Source of the DNA: Mesorhizobium sp. WSM3862
Lineage (GTDB): Bacteria > Pseudomonadota > Alphaproteobacteria > Rhizobiales > Rhizobiaceae
Length of the DNA stretch: 64,000 nt
Direction: 5' to 3'
Assembly: GCF_002294985.1 (NCBI RefSeq)
Contig: NZ_NSGE01000004.1
Coordinates: 186,001 to 250,000 of the forward strand
The notes under the pieces are model-generated. The model saw only the letters and a program-made list of their open reading frames with translations. It had not been told where the DNA came from and made no database searches. The position numbers and the translations under genes are program-made. Below, piece by piece: positions 55,021 through 64,000 of the stretch; the stretch's first letter is position 1; the number at the start of each line of letters is the position of its first letter.

Positions 55021-57576
55021 TTACTCGGCCGCTTCGCGGATGCCGCCGGAGGGCGTCTCCGGGAAGGTGCAGATCACGGTCGTGCCCTTGTCCGCGCCGG
55101 TCTCGATGCGCACCGTTCCGCCATGCAATTCGACGAAGCTCTTGACGATCGACAGCCCCAACCCGGCGCCGCGTCGGCGGCCGCCATTGGCGCGCGGCTC
55201 GAAGCGTCGGAAGACCGATTCCAGCACGTCCGGCGGCATGCCCGGCCCGTCGTCATGCACCGAAAATTCGACGCCGTCGGCCATTTGACGGCAAGTGAGC
55301 GTGATCGTGCTCGCCGCTGGGGCATAATTCGCGGCATTGCTCAAGAGATTGTAGAGGATCTGGCGGACCCGGATCTCGTCGCCGTGGAAGCTCTTCGGCG
55401 CCGATGCAGCGTCGACCTTGAGCTTGATCTGATGCTCCTCCAGCCGATCGGCGACCAGCTCGGCGGCCGCGGCGATCGTCCTGTCGATGCTCATCTCGGA
55501 AATGTCGAGCTGCATGATGCCGGCATCGACCGTCGCAAGATCCAGTATGTCGTTGACGATGGTGAGCAGCACCGAGGACGACGAGCCGACATGCTCGACA
55601 TATTCGCGCTGCTTCGGCGTCAGCGGTCCCGTCGTCGGCAGCGACAGCAGTTCGGTGAAGCCGATGATGTTGGTCAGCGGCGAGCGCAGTTCGTAGGAGA
55701 CGTGCTGCACGAACTCGTTCTTCAACTGGTCTGACTTCTCCAGCGCCTCGTTCCTGTCCTTCAGCGCCCGCTCGACATTGACGGTGTCGGTGACGTCGAC
55801 AAAGGTCATCATCACTTGCCCGTTGGGCAGGTGGATCACGGCATAGCTCAGCACCGTGCCGTTGACGAGTTCGGCCTGGCCGTGGCGGTCGCGGCGTTCG
55901 TCGTCGAAGCCGGTGATGGCGGCGACGAAGCCGCCCCACGGACTGTCTGCCGCGCGTTGGTCGCAAAGATCGCGGATCGCCGAGACATGCACGTTAGCCT
56001 TGATCGCGTCCGGCGCCAGCCCCCACAGCGCGATAAAGGCGGGGTTGGACAGGCGCAGCCGTCCGTCCGGGCCGAACACCGCCACGCCCTCCGCCAGATT
56101 GTCCAGCGTCTCGCCCTGCACACGCACGGCGGTCTGGTAGCGGCTTTCGAGGTCCATCTTCTCGGTCAGATTCTCGAACACCCAGGTGACGCCGCCCTTG
56201 GGCTGCGGGTTGGCCACCACGCGGATCGTCTTGCCGTCCGGCAGGTGCCACCAATGCTCCTGCGATTCGACGGCGCGATAGGCGCCGAGCAGGTTCTCCT
56301 TCCAGCGCCGCCATTCCGGCTGTTCGGCGATCTTGCCTTCGCTGCGCAGCCGGTCGAGCAGCAGCGCGTTGGAGGGGGCACTGTGCAGGAAGCCGCCGTC
56401 CAGGCCCCACAGTTTCTGGAATGCCTGGTTGAAAAAGCGCAGGTTTTCGTCGGTATCGAAGATCGCCACCGCCGTGTTGAGCTGGTCGAGCGTGTCGGCA
56501 TGGCTGCGCACGGTGCGCTCATATTCGGCGCGGATCGTCTCGATCGCGCTGATGTCGCAGGCGAGCCCCGCCGAGCCGTCGGCGCTGGCAAAGTCGGTGA
56601 CCGAAAACATGTGGCGATCACCCTCGATCACCGTCGACAATGTCTGCTCGAAGACGGGGCGCGACTTGTGCTGTTCGGCAATCTGCTCGCGCGCCTGTCC
56701 GCCGAGGAACTCCTTGGCCTCGCGCACGGCGGCCTCCGCGCTTCCCGCTTCGACAGCCTCGGCATAGGCGCGGTTGACCCATTTCAGCCGACCGTCGGCC
56801 GCCCGCAGCCATGTCGGCATCTTCAGCGCGTCGAGCAGGCCGAGCATGGTATCGTAGTCGGCGCTGAGCCGCTGGTTCTCGATCTTCAGCCGGGCCTGGC
56901 TGCGCAGCGTTTCGGACAGCGATATGAAGCGGACCAGGACATGCGCGGCGCTCTTGCGGCCATGCACCTCCAGCGGCATGCCCGCCTGCGTTTCGATGAC
57001 GAGGTCGAAAGTCTTCGCCTGGTCGCGCAGCGCCGCTATGGCGTTCTCGAGCGCCGCGGCGGAGCGCGGCATCAGCCAGCGGCCGAAAGCGAGGAAGGCG
57101 GACCGCTCGTCCGGTGCGCCGCTTTCGAGCGGCAGGCTGCCGATCAGCTCCGGTTTCTTGATCTCCGAACTCCACACGACGACGCGCTGGTCGCGCAAAT
57201 TGAGCAGCGCCTCGGAGCGCTGCAGGGCCGCGTTGACGTCGGCGATTCGCGCCCTGAGCTGGACATTTTGCGACGCCGTCCGTGCCCGCTCGCGGATCAG
57301 GAAGATGGCCGAGACAAGGGCTGCCCCCATGACGCCGGCAAACATGGCAAGTTGCATCACTTCGACCGTGCTGACCGCCGCGGCCACGCCTGTATCGGCG
57401 TGCGCCGCAACGCTAAGCAATGGGGCAGCAGACGTGGCGGCGGCAAGAAGCGTGCCGAGACGGGCGCCGGCGCGCCATGGGAGAGCTCCGCCCGCCGCGG
57501 CGGAGCCGGTCGTGATCGAATCCTCGTGGCCGCCGGAAACGGCCTTTCCCGCGCGTGGCGGGTTATCCCCCGGCAT
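55021..57576 (-). CDS. Large PAS-domain sensor histidine kinase
   Basis: The 851-residue kinase starts with a likely targeting segment, two hydrophobic stretches (about 35-57 and 73-95), three PAS domains, a HisKA domain with the phospho-acceptor His in VSYELRSPLTN, and a HATPase (NLLSNAANYAP, HDDGPGMP, GAGLGLSI). No response regulator is adjacent, though its target gene neighbours would be tsaE-amgK, murU and addBA. ATG 57576 has AGAGGA 7 bases upstream. Confidence 0.9.
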   Translation of the reverse strand: MPGDNPPRAGKAVSGGHEDSITTGSAAAGGALPWRAGARLGTLLAAATSAAPLLSVAAHADTGVAAAVSTVEVMQLAMFAGVMGAALVSAIFLIRERARTASQNVQLRARIADVNAALQRSEALLNLRDQRVVVWSSEIKKPELIGSLPLESGAPDERSAFLAFGRWLMPRSAAALENAIAALRDQAKTFDLVIETQAGMPLEVHGRKSAAHVLVRFISLSETLRSQARLKIENQRLSADYDTMLGLLDALKMPTWLRAADGRLKWVNRAYAEAVEAGSAEAAVREAKEFLGGQAREQIAEQHKSRPVFEQTLSTVIEGDRHMFSVTDFASADGSAGLACDISAIETIRAEYERTVRSHADTLDQLNTAVAIFDTDENLRFFNQAFQKLWGLDGGFLHSAPSNALLLDRLRSEGKIAEQPEWRRWKENLLGAYRAVESQEHWWHLPDGKTIRVVANPQPKGGVTWVFENLTEKMDLESRYQTAVRVQGETLDNLAEGVAVFGPDGRLRLSNPAFIALWGLAPDAIKANVHVSAIRDLCDQRAADSPWGGFVAAITGFDDERRDRHGQAELVNGTVLSYAVIHLPNGQVMMTFVDVTDTVNVERALKDRNEALEKSDQLKNEFVQHVSYELRSPLTNIIGFTELLSLPTTGPLTPKQREYVEHVGSSSSVLLTIVNDILDLATVDAGIMQLDISEMSIDRTIAAAAELVADRLEEHQIKLKVDAASAPKSFHGDEIRVRQILYNLLSNAANYAPAASTITLTCRQMADGVEFSVHDDGPGMPPDVLESVFRRFEPRANGGRRRGAGLGLSIVKSFVELHGGTVRIETGADKGTTVICTFPETPSGGIREAAE

Positions 57577-57764
57577 GTCTTGGTCCTCTTCGCCGCTTGA
57601 ATGCAAGACCGCCCTGAATGCGTCCCCGGTCCAACTGTCCCCGGACCGCGAATCACAACAATAACGCCTGCCGGAATCGGCGTGAAGAATCACAGTTGCA
57701 AAAAATGAAGCCGGGCGGAAAGTCAACACCCGGCTTCAATATGTGGTAGATATTTTCGTTTTGG

Positions 57765-59165
57765 TTAATAGCGGTAGTGCTCAGGCTTGAACGGGCCCTG
57801 CGGCGTCACGCCGATATAGGCCGCCTGCTCGGAAGAGAGCTCGGTGAGGCGCGCGCCAAGCTTGTCGAGATGCAGCCGCGCCACCTTCTCGTCGAGGTGC
57901 TTGGGCAGCACATAGACCTGGTTCTGGTACTGGCCGTGCTTGGTGAAGAGCTCGATCTGAGCCAGCACCTGGTTGGTGAACGAAGCCGACATGACGAAGC
58001 TCGGATGGCCCGTGGCGTTGCCCAGGTTGAGCAGGCGGCCTTCGGAGAGAAGGATCATCCGCTTGCCGTCCGGGAAGGTGATCATGTCCACCTGCGGCTT
58101 GACGTTGGTCCATTTCAGGTTGCGCAGAGACGCCACCTGGATCTCGTTGTCGAAGTGGCCGATGTTGCCGACGATCACCATGTCCTTCATCGCCCGCATA
58201 TGGTCGAGCGTGACGACGTCCTTGTTGCCGGTGGTGGTGATGACGATGTCGGCGGTGGGGGCTGCGTCTTCCAGCGTGACCACTTCGTAGCCGTCCATCG
58301 CCGCCTGCAGCGCGCAGATCGGGTCGACCTCGGTCACCTTGACGCGAGCGCCGGCGCCGCGCAGCGAGGCCGACGAGCCTTTGCCGACGTCGCCATAGCC
58401 GCACACCACGGCGACCTTGCCGGCCATCATCGTGTCGGTGCCGCGGCGGATGCCGTCGACCAGCGATTCCTTGCAGCCGTATTTATTGTCGAACTTCGAC
58501 TTGGTGACGGAGTCGTTGACGTTGATCGCCGGGAAGGGCAGCAGGCCTTTCTTCTGCAGCTGGTAGAGGCGGTTGACGCCGGTGGTCGTCTCCTCGGTGA
58601 CGCCGCGGATCGCTTCCTTCTGCTTGGCGAAGAAGCCCGGCGAAGCCTTCATGCGCTTCTTGATCTGGGCGAACAGGATCTCTTCCTCTTCGCTGCCGGG
58701 ACTGGACAGCACGTCCTCACCCGCCTCGGCGCGCGCGCCGAGCAGGATGTACATGGTGGCGTCGCCGCCGTCGTCGAGGATCATGTTGGACGTGCCGCCG
58801 TCGGCCCACTGGAAGATCCGGTCGGTGTAATCCCAGTAGTCCTGCAGCGACTCGCCCTTGATGGCGAAGACCGGAATGCCGGCCTCGGCGATCGCCGCGG
58901 CGGCGTGATCCTGGGTGGAGAAGATGTTGCAGGAGGCCCAGCGTATATCGGCGCCCAGCGCTTTCAGCGTCTCGATCAGCACCGCGGTCTGGATCGTCAT
59001 ATGCAGCGAGCCGGTGATGCGCGCGCCCTTGAGCGGCTTCTTGTCGCCGAATTCCTCGCGGCAGGCCATCAGGCCCGGCATCTCGGTTTCGGCGATCTCG
59101 ATCTCCTTGCGGCCCCAGCCGGCAAGCGAAATGTCGGCGACCACATAGTCCTTGCTACCCGTCAT
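57765..59165 (-). CDS. ahcY: S-adenosylhomocysteine hydrolase
   Basis: The 466-residue enzyme hydrolyses SAH to adenosine and homocysteine, regenerating the methyl cycle. It has the N-terminal substrate domain ([26 protein letters not shown]), NAD-binding [11 protein letters not shown], and the C-terminal [18 protein letters not shown]...HYRY that completes the active site. It includes the roughly 40-residue insertion ([14 protein letters not shown] region) of many bacterial homologues. An operator upstream suggests control by SAH. Confidence 0.98.
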   Translation of the reverse strand: MTGSKDYVVADISLAGWGRKEIEIAETEMPGLMACREEFGDKKPLKGARITGSLHMTIQTAVLIETLKALGADIRWASCNIFSTQDHAAAAIAEAGIPVFAIKGESLQDYWDYTDRIFQWADGGTSNMILDDGGDATMYILLGARAEAGEDVLSSPGSEEEEILFAQIKKRMKASPGFFAKQKEAIRGVTEETTTGVNRLYQLQKKGLLPFPAINVNDSVTKSKFDNKYGCKESLVDGIRRGTDTMMAGKVAVVCGYGDVGKGSSASLRGAGARVKVTEVDPICALQAAMDGYEVVTLEDAAPTADIVITTTGNKDVVTLDHMRAMKDMVIVGNIGHFDNEIQVASLRNLKWTNVKPQVDMITFPDGKRMILLSEGRLLNLGNATGHPSFVMSASFTNQVLAQIELFTKHGQYQNQVYVLPKHLDEKVARLHLDKLGARLTELSSEQAAYIGVTPQGPFKPEHYRY

Positions 59166-59276
59166 GGCAGTGCTCCGGTGTGATTGTCTTCAAAAGCGCG
59201 CCGGGGCCGGGACGGCGCATGGAGGGCGCGGATTGCCGGCCTGAGTAGCAGATCGGCTGCCAAACGACAATGGGAT

Positions 59277-59292
59277 ATAAAGAAATCTTTAT
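59277..59292 (-). promoter_or_regulatory. SahR-type palindromic operator upstream of ahcY
   Basis: ATAAAGA-AA-TCTTTAT is a perfect 7+2+7 dyad about 110 bases before the ahcY start. Similar ATAAAGA/TCTTTAT sites precede methionine-cycle genes in alphaproteobacteria and are assigned to the ArsR-type regulator SahR as I recall. Dyad is seen; regulator assignment is from memory. Confidence 0.6.
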
Positions 59293-59336
59293 TCGTGCAT
59301 GTCTTTCGAGACGATGCGAGCAGCGAGCGGCAACCG

Positions 59337-59633
59337 TCAGATTTCCTCGCCGAAGCGCGAGGCGACCAATTGCTCCAGCGCGTCCATGGCCGGACCGGCT
59401 TGCGGACCGCTGGCGGTGACGCGGATCGAATAGCCGGGGCTTGCCGCCAGCATCATCAGGCCCATGATCGAGGTGCCGCCGACCTTCACGCCGTCCTTCT
59501 CGACATGGATGGTTGCGTCGAAGCCGCTGGCGACCTGGACGAACTTGGCCGAGGCGCGGGCATGCAAGCCGCGCTGGTTGACGATCGGAAACTCTCGCAC
59601 AACCTCGTCTCTTTCCGGCGCATGGGCGTTCAT
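59337..59633 (-). CDS. ptsH: HPr (phosphocarrier) of the rhizobial phosphotransferase system
   Basis: The 98-residue protein has the phosphorylatable His24 in NQRGLHARASAK and Ser55 in GGTSIMGLMML, aligned to the Ser46 regulatory site. Both EI-dependent His and HprK-dependent Ser phosphorylation are expected. The start overlaps the EIIA-type gene stop (ATGA). There is no permease in the window, so the role is regulatory rather than sugar uptake. Confidence 0.93.
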   Translation of the reverse strand: MNAHAPERDEVVREFPIVNQRGLHARASAKFVQVASGFDATIHVEKDGVKVGGTSIMGLMMLAASPGYSIRVTASGPQAGPAMDALEQLVASRFGEEI

Positions 59634-60031
59634 TTGCTGCTCAGAAGCTGGCTGGCGACGTTGATGTATTTGCGCCCCGCGGCCTGCGCCTCGTCGAGCG
59701 CGGCCGCCATGTTGTCGCCCTTGCGGACCGAGGAGAGCTTGATCAGCATCGGCAGGTTCATGCCGGCGATGACCTCGGTGCGGCCCGATTCCATCACCGA
59801 GATGGCGAGATTGGAAGGCGTGCCGCCGAACATGTCGGTGAGCACGATGACGCCGGCCCCGGTGTCGACGCGTGCCACCGCGTCGACGATGTCGGCCCGG
59901 CGCTTCTCCATGTCGTCGTCGGCGCCGATCGCGACCGTTTCGAAATTGTCCTGTGGCCCCACCACGTGTTCGACGGCATGCCGGAACTCGGTGGCGAGTT
60001 GACCGTGCGTCACGAGCACGAGTCCGATCAT
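59630..60031 (-). CDS. Mannose-type EIIA domain protein
   Basis: The 133-residue single-domain EIIA(Man) homologue has the phospho-acceptor His9 in LVTHGQLA and the MFGGTPSNLA loop. Without EIIB/EIIC partners it is likely a signalling output of the HprK-HPr chain, as in Brucella and Agrobacterium. Transcribed with hprK upstream and ptsH downstream. Confidence 0.92.
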   Translation of the reverse strand: MIGLVLVTHGQLATEFRHAVEHVVGPQDNFETVAIGADDDMEKRRADIVDAVARVDTGAGVIVLTDMFGGTPSNLAISVMESGRTEVIAGMNLPMLIKLSSVRKGDNMAAALDEAQAAGRKYINVASQLLSSK

Positions 60032-60195
60032 TCTTTGGTGGCTCCCGTCATCGCCGCTTCACTGGCGTATTTTATGTTCGCCAACCATTCCAGGCGGCGG
60101 GAGCGCTATCTTGTCGACGCACGGCCGGTTGACAAGCCCAAAATTGCGACGGCCCGGTCCATTTTGACGCATTGCAGCAAAAAATCCGGACCGGA

Positions 60196-60657
60196 TCATG
60201 AAAAAGGCGCTATCGACAGCCGCGCCATCACGGCCGGCACGCCTGTGACAACATTGCGCTCGGCAAGATCGATGCGCGGCACCGGGCAGCCCGCGACCGG
60301 CTCGCTGATTTCTTCCTGGAAGCGGGCCATTTCCTCTTTCGGCACCAGCCGGACGTGCAGGTCGATCACGCCGCCCGGCTCGAACGGCAGCGGGCTCGGA
60401 ATGAAGCCGGGCACTTCGGCGAGACCGGCGATGGTGGCCGGCGCCCGGCAGACCAGCCGCCCGTGACGCGGGGCGGCAAGCAGCCTGTCATCGCCGATCA
60501 GTCGCGAAAACAGCCCGCGCATCCGGCAATGGTCGATGAGCGTCAGCGCCAGCGTCGTCTTACCGGCGCCGGACGGCCCGGTGATGAGGACGCCGCGATC
60601 GCCGATCAGGATCGCCGTTGCGTGGATATTTTCGGGCTTCACGGCAGGATCGGACAT
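60196..60657 (-). CDS. hprK: Short HPr kinase/phosphorylase (catalytic domain only)
   Basis: The 153-residue protein has Walker A GPSGAGKTT (27-35) and the HprK signature region (LPFEPGGVIDLHVRLVPKEEM, EEISEPVAGCPVPRIDL). The N-terminal domain of about 130 residues of firmicute HprK is missing, as in other alphaproteobacteria. It phosphorylates HPr at the Ser site depending on carbon status. It follows chvG by 34 bases. Confidence 0.93.
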   Translation of the reverse strand: MSDPAVKPENIHATAILIGDRGVLITGPSGAGKTTLALTLIDHCRMRGLFSRLIGDDRLLAAPRHGRLVCRAPATIAGLAEVPGFIPSPLPFEPGGVIDLHVRLVPKEEMARFQEEISEPVAGCPVPRIDLAERNVVTGVPAVMARLSIAPFS

Positions 60658-60691
60658 GATCGTTTCTTCGAATCGTGTCTGGGAACGGAGA

Positions 60692-62476
60692 TCAGCCTTC
60701 GGCCGGCAGGGTCACCACGAAGCGCGCGCCCTTGATCTCGCCCGGCTTGGTGCCGGGGATGTTTTCCGCCGTCAGCGTGCCGCCATGCGCTTCGACGATC
60801 TGCCGGCTGATCGACAGGCCGAGGCCGGAGTTCTGGCCGAAGGCCTCGCCGGCGGGCCGGTCGGTATAGAAGCGCTCGAAGATGCGGTCGATCTTTTCGG
60901 CTCTGATGCCCGGACCGTTGTCGTCGATGGTGACGATGTTGAACTTGCCGGCGCGCGCCAGCGAGATGGTGATGTGGCCGTGTTCCTCGGGAACGAAGGA
61001 ACGCGCGTTCTCGATCAGGTTGGTGATGACCTGGCCTATCCTCAGATCATGGCCGACAACGACGTAGCCTTTGACGCCCTGCGGCAGCTTGGCGACCTTG
61101 AGCTCGATCTCGACCGACTTCTTGTTGCGCGTCGTCTCGCGCGAGACCGCGACAAGATCGGTGATGAACTTCTTCAGATCGACCGTCGAGGCATCCTCGC
61201 GCGCCAATTCGGCGTCGAGCCGCGACGCATCGGAAATGTCGGTGATCAGTCGGTCGAGCCGCTTCACGTCGTGCTGGATGATTTCCATCAGGCGCGCGCG
61301 TGAGGTGTCGTTCTTGGCCAGCGGCAGCGTTTCGACCGCGCTGCGCAGCGAGGTCAGCGGATTCTTGAGCTCGTGCGAGACATCGGCCGCGAAGCTTTCG
61401 ATCGCCTCGATGCGCGCATAGAGCGCGTTTGTCATGTCGCGCACCGCGATCGACAGATTGCCGATCTCGTCCTGACGGTCGGAGAAGTCAGGGATCTCCT
61501 CGCGGTTCTTGACGCCGCGCCGCACCCGTACGGCGGCAGCCGACAGCCGCCGCAGCGGATTGGCGATGGTGGAGGCCAGCAGCAGCGAGAGGATGGCCGT
61601 GACAAGCGCCGCGATGCCGAACACGCGCAGGATCGCCTTGCGTTCGGCCGCGACGATCTTGTCGATATCGCCGCCTTCGGTGGACAGCATCAAGACCCCG
61701 AGCACGGCGCGGAATCGCTGGATCGGCACCGCCACCGAGACGATCTGCTCGCCCTGCTCGCTTACCCGAACGATGGTCGAGGGACTGCCGGTCAGCGCCT
61801 TGACCACTTCGGGGAAGGCCGCGCCATTGCCGCCGGGCTGTTCGTGATAGACGGGCAGGTCCTTGTTGCGGAAGAAGTCGAAGACGAATTTCTCGACGCG
61901 TTCCAACAGGCCGGGCTGCTCGTCGTCGACAGGCGGCAGGTCGTAGCGCAGGATCTGGCCGCGCGAATAGAGATGCCGCGAATCGAGCAGCAGGTTCGCG
62001 TCGCGGTCGTAGATGCGGGCGCGCGTGCGGGTCGGCGAGATCAGCCGCCGCAGCACCGGCGCCACGCGCTCGGGATTGATCGGGAAATCGAGATTGTCGA
62101 GCTGGTCGGAGCCTGGCCCCAGGCTTTCGCCGGCCTGCAGCTCGAGCAGCTTTTCCGGATCGATGCTGATCGAGTCGGTCTCGACCGTCGCCGAGGCCGC
62201 GATGGCGCCGGCGATGATCTCGCCTTGCGTCATCAGGCTTTCGACGCGGGCGTCGATCAGCCCGTCGCGGAAGGTGTTGAGATAGAGGATGCCCGTGACC
62301 AGCACGGCGAGGCCGGCCAGGTTGAGAAACAGGATGCGCCGCGTCAGGCTGGAGAAGATGTGGTGGCCGAGGAAGCGGCGCATCGGCACCGTGATCTTCG
62401 ACAGGAATGCAGGCACGATACGGGACGGGCGCTTCGCCGCGCCCGCCCGCCTGCCTCGCTCTACGTCCACTGCCAT
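60692..62476 (-). CDS. chvG: Sensor histidine kinase ChvG (BvrS/ExoS type)
   Basis: The 594-residue kinase has two membrane helices (about 36-58 and 265-285) around a periplasmic domain, HAMP linker, HisKA with FAADVSHELKNPLTSLRSAVETL, and HATPase motifs NLIENAR, DDNGPGIR and GLGLSIS. It is the acid- and envelope-stress sensor of Rhizobiales. ATG 62476 is chosen over TTG 62479. It follows chvI across a 116-base gap with an inverted repeat. Confidence 0.95.
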   Translation of the reverse strand: MAVDVERGRRAGAAKRPSRIVPAFLSKITVPMRRFLGHHIFSSLTRRILFLNLAGLAVLVTGILYLNTFRDGLIDARVESLMTQGEIIAGAIAASATVETDSISIDPEKLLELQAGESLGPGSDQLDNLDFPINPERVAPVLRRLISPTRTRARIYDRDANLLLDSRHLYSRGQILRYDLPPVDDEQPGLLERVEKFVFDFFRNKDLPVYHEQPGGNGAAFPEVVKALTGSPSTIVRVSEQGEQIVSVAVPIQRFRAVLGVLMLSTEGGDIDKIVAAERKAILRVFGIAALVTAILSLLLASTIANPLRRLSAAAVRVRRGVKNREEIPDFSDRQDEIGNLSIAVRDMTNALYARIEAIESFAADVSHELKNPLTSLRSAVETLPLAKNDTSRARLMEIIQHDVKRLDRLITDISDASRLDAELAREDASTVDLKKFITDLVAVSRETTRNKKSVEIELKVAKLPQGVKGYVVVGHDLRIGQVITNLIENARSFVPEEHGHITISLARAGKFNIVTIDDNGPGIRAEKIDRIFERFYTDRPAGEAFGQNSGLGLSISRQIVEAHGGTLTAENIPGTKPGEIKGARFVVTLPAEG

Positions 62477-62496
62477 CAACTAGCAGTCCCTGTCCG

Positions 62497-62589
62497 GTGA
62501 ATGGTGCATGGTGAATGGAAAAATGGGGCGCTTAGATAGAGCCCAGTGGGCCGTTCGCACCATCCACCATTCACCATTGCCTATTCACT
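62497..62589. repeat. 22-base inverted repeat between chvI and chvG
   Basis: GTGAATGGTGCATGGTGAATGG at 62497-62518 and its partner 62568-62589 (reading GTGAATAGGCAATGGTGAATGG in reverse complement) match at 19 of 22 bases. They enclose 49 bases, so transcripts could form a long hairpin between the coding regions. The GTGAATGG unit itself is repeated within each arm. Confidence 0.7.
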
Positions 62590-62592
62590 ATA

Positions 62593-63294
62593 TCAAGCCT
62601 CCCGAAACCGGTAGCCGACTCCGTAAAGGGTTTCGATCATCTCGAAGTCGTCATCGACGGCCTTGAACTTCTTGCGCAGCCGCTTGATGTGGCTGTCGAT
62701 GGTGCGGTCGTCGACATAGACCTGCTCATCATAGGCCGAGTCCATCAGCGCATCACGGCTCTTTACCACGCCGGGGCGCTGCGCCAGCGAATGCAGGATC
62801 AGGAACTCGGTTACCGTCAGCGTCACCGGCTCGCCCTTCCAGGTGCAGGTGTGCCGCTCCTGGTCCATCACCAGTTGGCCGCGCTCGAGCGAGCGCGCCT
62901 GCTGGCTGGGCGCCTTGGCCGCCGCCTCGCGGGCGCTGGTGCGGCGCAGCACCGCGCGCACCCGCTCGACAAGCAAGCGCTGCGAGAACGGTTTGCGGAT
63001 GAAATCGTCGGCCCCCATCTTGAGGCCGAACAGTTCGTCGATCTCGTCGTCCTTCGAGGTCAGGAAGATCACCGGCAAGTCGGATTTTTGCCGCATCCGG
63101 CGCAACAGCTCCATGCCGTCCATGCGCGGCATCTTGATGTCGAGGATGGCGAGGTTGGGCGGCCGCGCCGCCAGGCCTTCGAGCGCCGACGCGCCGTCGG
63201 TGTAGGTTTCGACGCGGTAGCCCTCGGATTCGAGCGCGATCGACACCGAAGTCAAAATATTTCGGTCGTCGTCGACAAGCGCGATTGTTGCCAT
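62593..63294 (-). CDS. chvI: Response regulator ChvI (BvrR/ExoI type)
   Basis: The 233-residue OmpR-type regulator has the acidic pocket DDD, phospho-acceptor Asp52 in [13 protein letters not shown], and a C-terminal winged helix with [13 protein letters not shown] 63294 is preceded by AGGGAG ten bases upstream. ChvI controls exopolysaccharide, envelope and central-metabolism genes. It is divergent from pckA across a 340-base gap. Confidence 0.95.
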   Translation of the reverse strand: MATIALVDDDRNILTSVSIALESEGYRVETYTDGASALEGLAARPPNLAILDIKMPRMDGMELLRRMRQKSDLPVIFLTSKDDEIDELFGLKMGADDFIRKPFSQRLLVERVRAVLRRTSAREAAAKAPSQQARSLERGQLVMDQERHTCTWKGEPVTLTVTEFLILHSLAQRPGVVKSRDALMDSAYDEQVYVDDRTIDSHIKRLRKKFKAVDDDFEMIETLYGVGYRFREA

Positions 63295-63474
63295 TTCAAG
63301 CGGCTCCCTCATGAGCTGTCCCTTCTGTCGTCGAGAAAGGGCTTTTGCAGGACAAATTGGGTACAAAATGTGGCACGGGCCTTGTCCGAAGTCACGGGCG
63401 GCCTGCCGCTACACACGATCGCACCCATAACCGGATTGGACGAACGAAGCCTGCCAATCCTTTGGGCAACCTCT

Positions 63475-63560
63475 GTGATTTTTTGCACATATAAACGATT
63501 TAAACAACTTTCAAAATTTTTAAATCGATTAATGATTTGATATCATTCGCCTTTTCTGGT
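63475..63560. promoter_or_regulatory. AT-rich divergent regulatory region of chvI and pckA
   Basis: In a GC-rich genome this stretch is strikingly AT-rich, including a dyad CGATTTAAA (63496-63504) / TTTAAATCG (63519-63527). It sits between the chvI start and pckA start and probably holds both promoters and a regulator site. Which protein binds is unknown. Bases 63295-63474 and 63561-63634 show no other gene. Confidence 0.55.
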
Positions 63561-63634
63561 TCTGACCCTACCTAGTCCCTTGCGCGTTCCGGCAATGACC
63601 GGTCAGCGCGGCCAAAATCCGGAGAGGAAATTTG

Positions 63635-64000
63635 ATGTCGGAAGCCGGCAAACGCAACCCCGACTGCGCCATTGACGCGATCGGCCTGAGGACCACGGGC
63701 ACGGTGCGATATAATTTCGGCGCTGCCGAGCTCTATGAGGAAGCGATCCGCCGCGGCGAGGCGAAATTGACGGCGCAGGGCGCGCTGGTTGCCGAGACCG
63801 GCCAGCACACCGGACGCTCGCCGAAGGACAAATTCGTCGTGCGTGACGACAGCACCGCCCCGCATGTCTGGTGGGAAAACAACAAGGCGATCTCGCCGGC
63901 GCAGTTCGAGACGCTCCTCGCCGATTTCCGCGCCCATGCTGCGGCCAAGGATCTCTATGTGCAGGATCTCGTCGGCGGCGCCGACGCCGAGTTCCAGCTG
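63635..64000 (+). CDS. pckA: Phosphoenolpyruvate carboxykinase (ATP), 5' part
   Basis: From ATG 63635, with GGAGAGG upstream, the first 122 codons are in the window: [20 protein letters not shown], then [18 protein letters not shown], and the end reaches the right edge. This is the N-terminal domain of the ATP-dependent PckA that makes phosphoenolpyruvate from oxaloacetate. Its place beside chvI fits a link between ChvG/ChvI and gluconeogenesis, known in Brucella and Sinorhizobium. The catalytic P-loop lies outside the window. Confidence 0.93.
   Translation, partial: MSEAGKRNPDCAIDAIGLRTTGTVRYNFGAAELYEEAIRRGEAKLTAQGALVAETGQHTGRSPKDKFVVRDDSTAPHVWWENNKAISPAQFETLLADFRAHAAAKDLYVQDLVGGADAEFQL

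Noticed and set aside
59166..59336. SAM or SAH riboswitch upstream of ahcY
   Set aside because: No conserved pseudoknot or SAM-II-like core was seen; a protein operator fits better.

Overview
The window is a GC-rich alphaproteobacterial chromosome segment, most likely from Mesorhizobium or a close relative in the Rhizobiales. The evidence is gene order and family type: hprK, EIIA-Man and HPr beside chvG/chvI and pckA; addB-addA-trxA behind a tsaE-amgK fusion and murU; trpF-trpB-trpA-accD-folC; an AccD without zinc-ribbon cysteines; and short palindromic repeats of a type I recall from rhizobial intergenic DNA. No gene is obviously phage- or plasmid-borne, and no CRISPR array, rRNA or intact insertion sequence is visible.

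Region by region. 0-4.4 kb: a Tat-exported MsrB, then an EmrAB-type efflux pump (minus strand) with a divergent TetR regulator; two near-perfect operators flank overlapping divergent promoters. 4.5-7.9 kb: an FtsK translocase without a membrane domain, then engB with a TTG start. 7.9-12.2 kb: an acetyltransferase, a small secreted protein, and a second EmrAB-type operon preceded by an internally deleted marR remnant. 12.5-14.8 kb: rpmH-rnpA-yidC. 15.1-16.9 kb: an orphan sensor kinase and tRNA-Arg(ACG). 17.2-21.3 kb looks accessory: an isoprenylcysteine-methyltransferase-like protein, a thioredoxin-reductase-like flavoprotein carrying an in-frame 39-bp tandem duplication with a small upstream partner ORF, a TetR regulator and a secreted caspase-like protein. 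21.5-28.4 kb: oxidoreductases, YceI, cytochrome b561, a LysR/aldo-keto reductase pair and a nucleotidyltransferase.

28.4-35.4 kb is the translation cluster infC (AUU start), rpmI, rplT, pheS, pheT, all on the minus strand. A GFA-type gene is wedged between pheS and pheT, and a methyltransferase plus a 546-bp element with 21-bp perfect terminal inverted repeats lies between infC and rpmI. 35.6-39.3 kb: an alpha/beta hydrolase, a BenE-type transporter, a DUF2852 membrane protein, a YgjP-like metalloprotease and a small conserved-looking ORF. 39.4-45.2 kb: trpFBA, accD, folC and a VOC protein. 45.2-57.6 kb (minus): cupin, trxA, addA, addB, murU, tsaE-amgK and a large PAS histidine kinase, probably one transcription unit broken by terminator-like hairpins. 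57.8-64.0 kb: ahcY under a likely SahR operator, then the rhizobial phosphorelay HPr/EIIA/HprK with ChvG/ChvI, and the start of pckA running off the right edge.

The genes fall into envelope stress and efflux, SAM recycling, tryptophan and fatty-acid precursor supply, double-strand break repair, and carbon-status signalling that likely controls pckA. The least explained objects are the chimeric element at 33356-33901, the tandem duplication in the flavoprotein, the deleted marR, and the cluster of CGATCG dyads beside infC.
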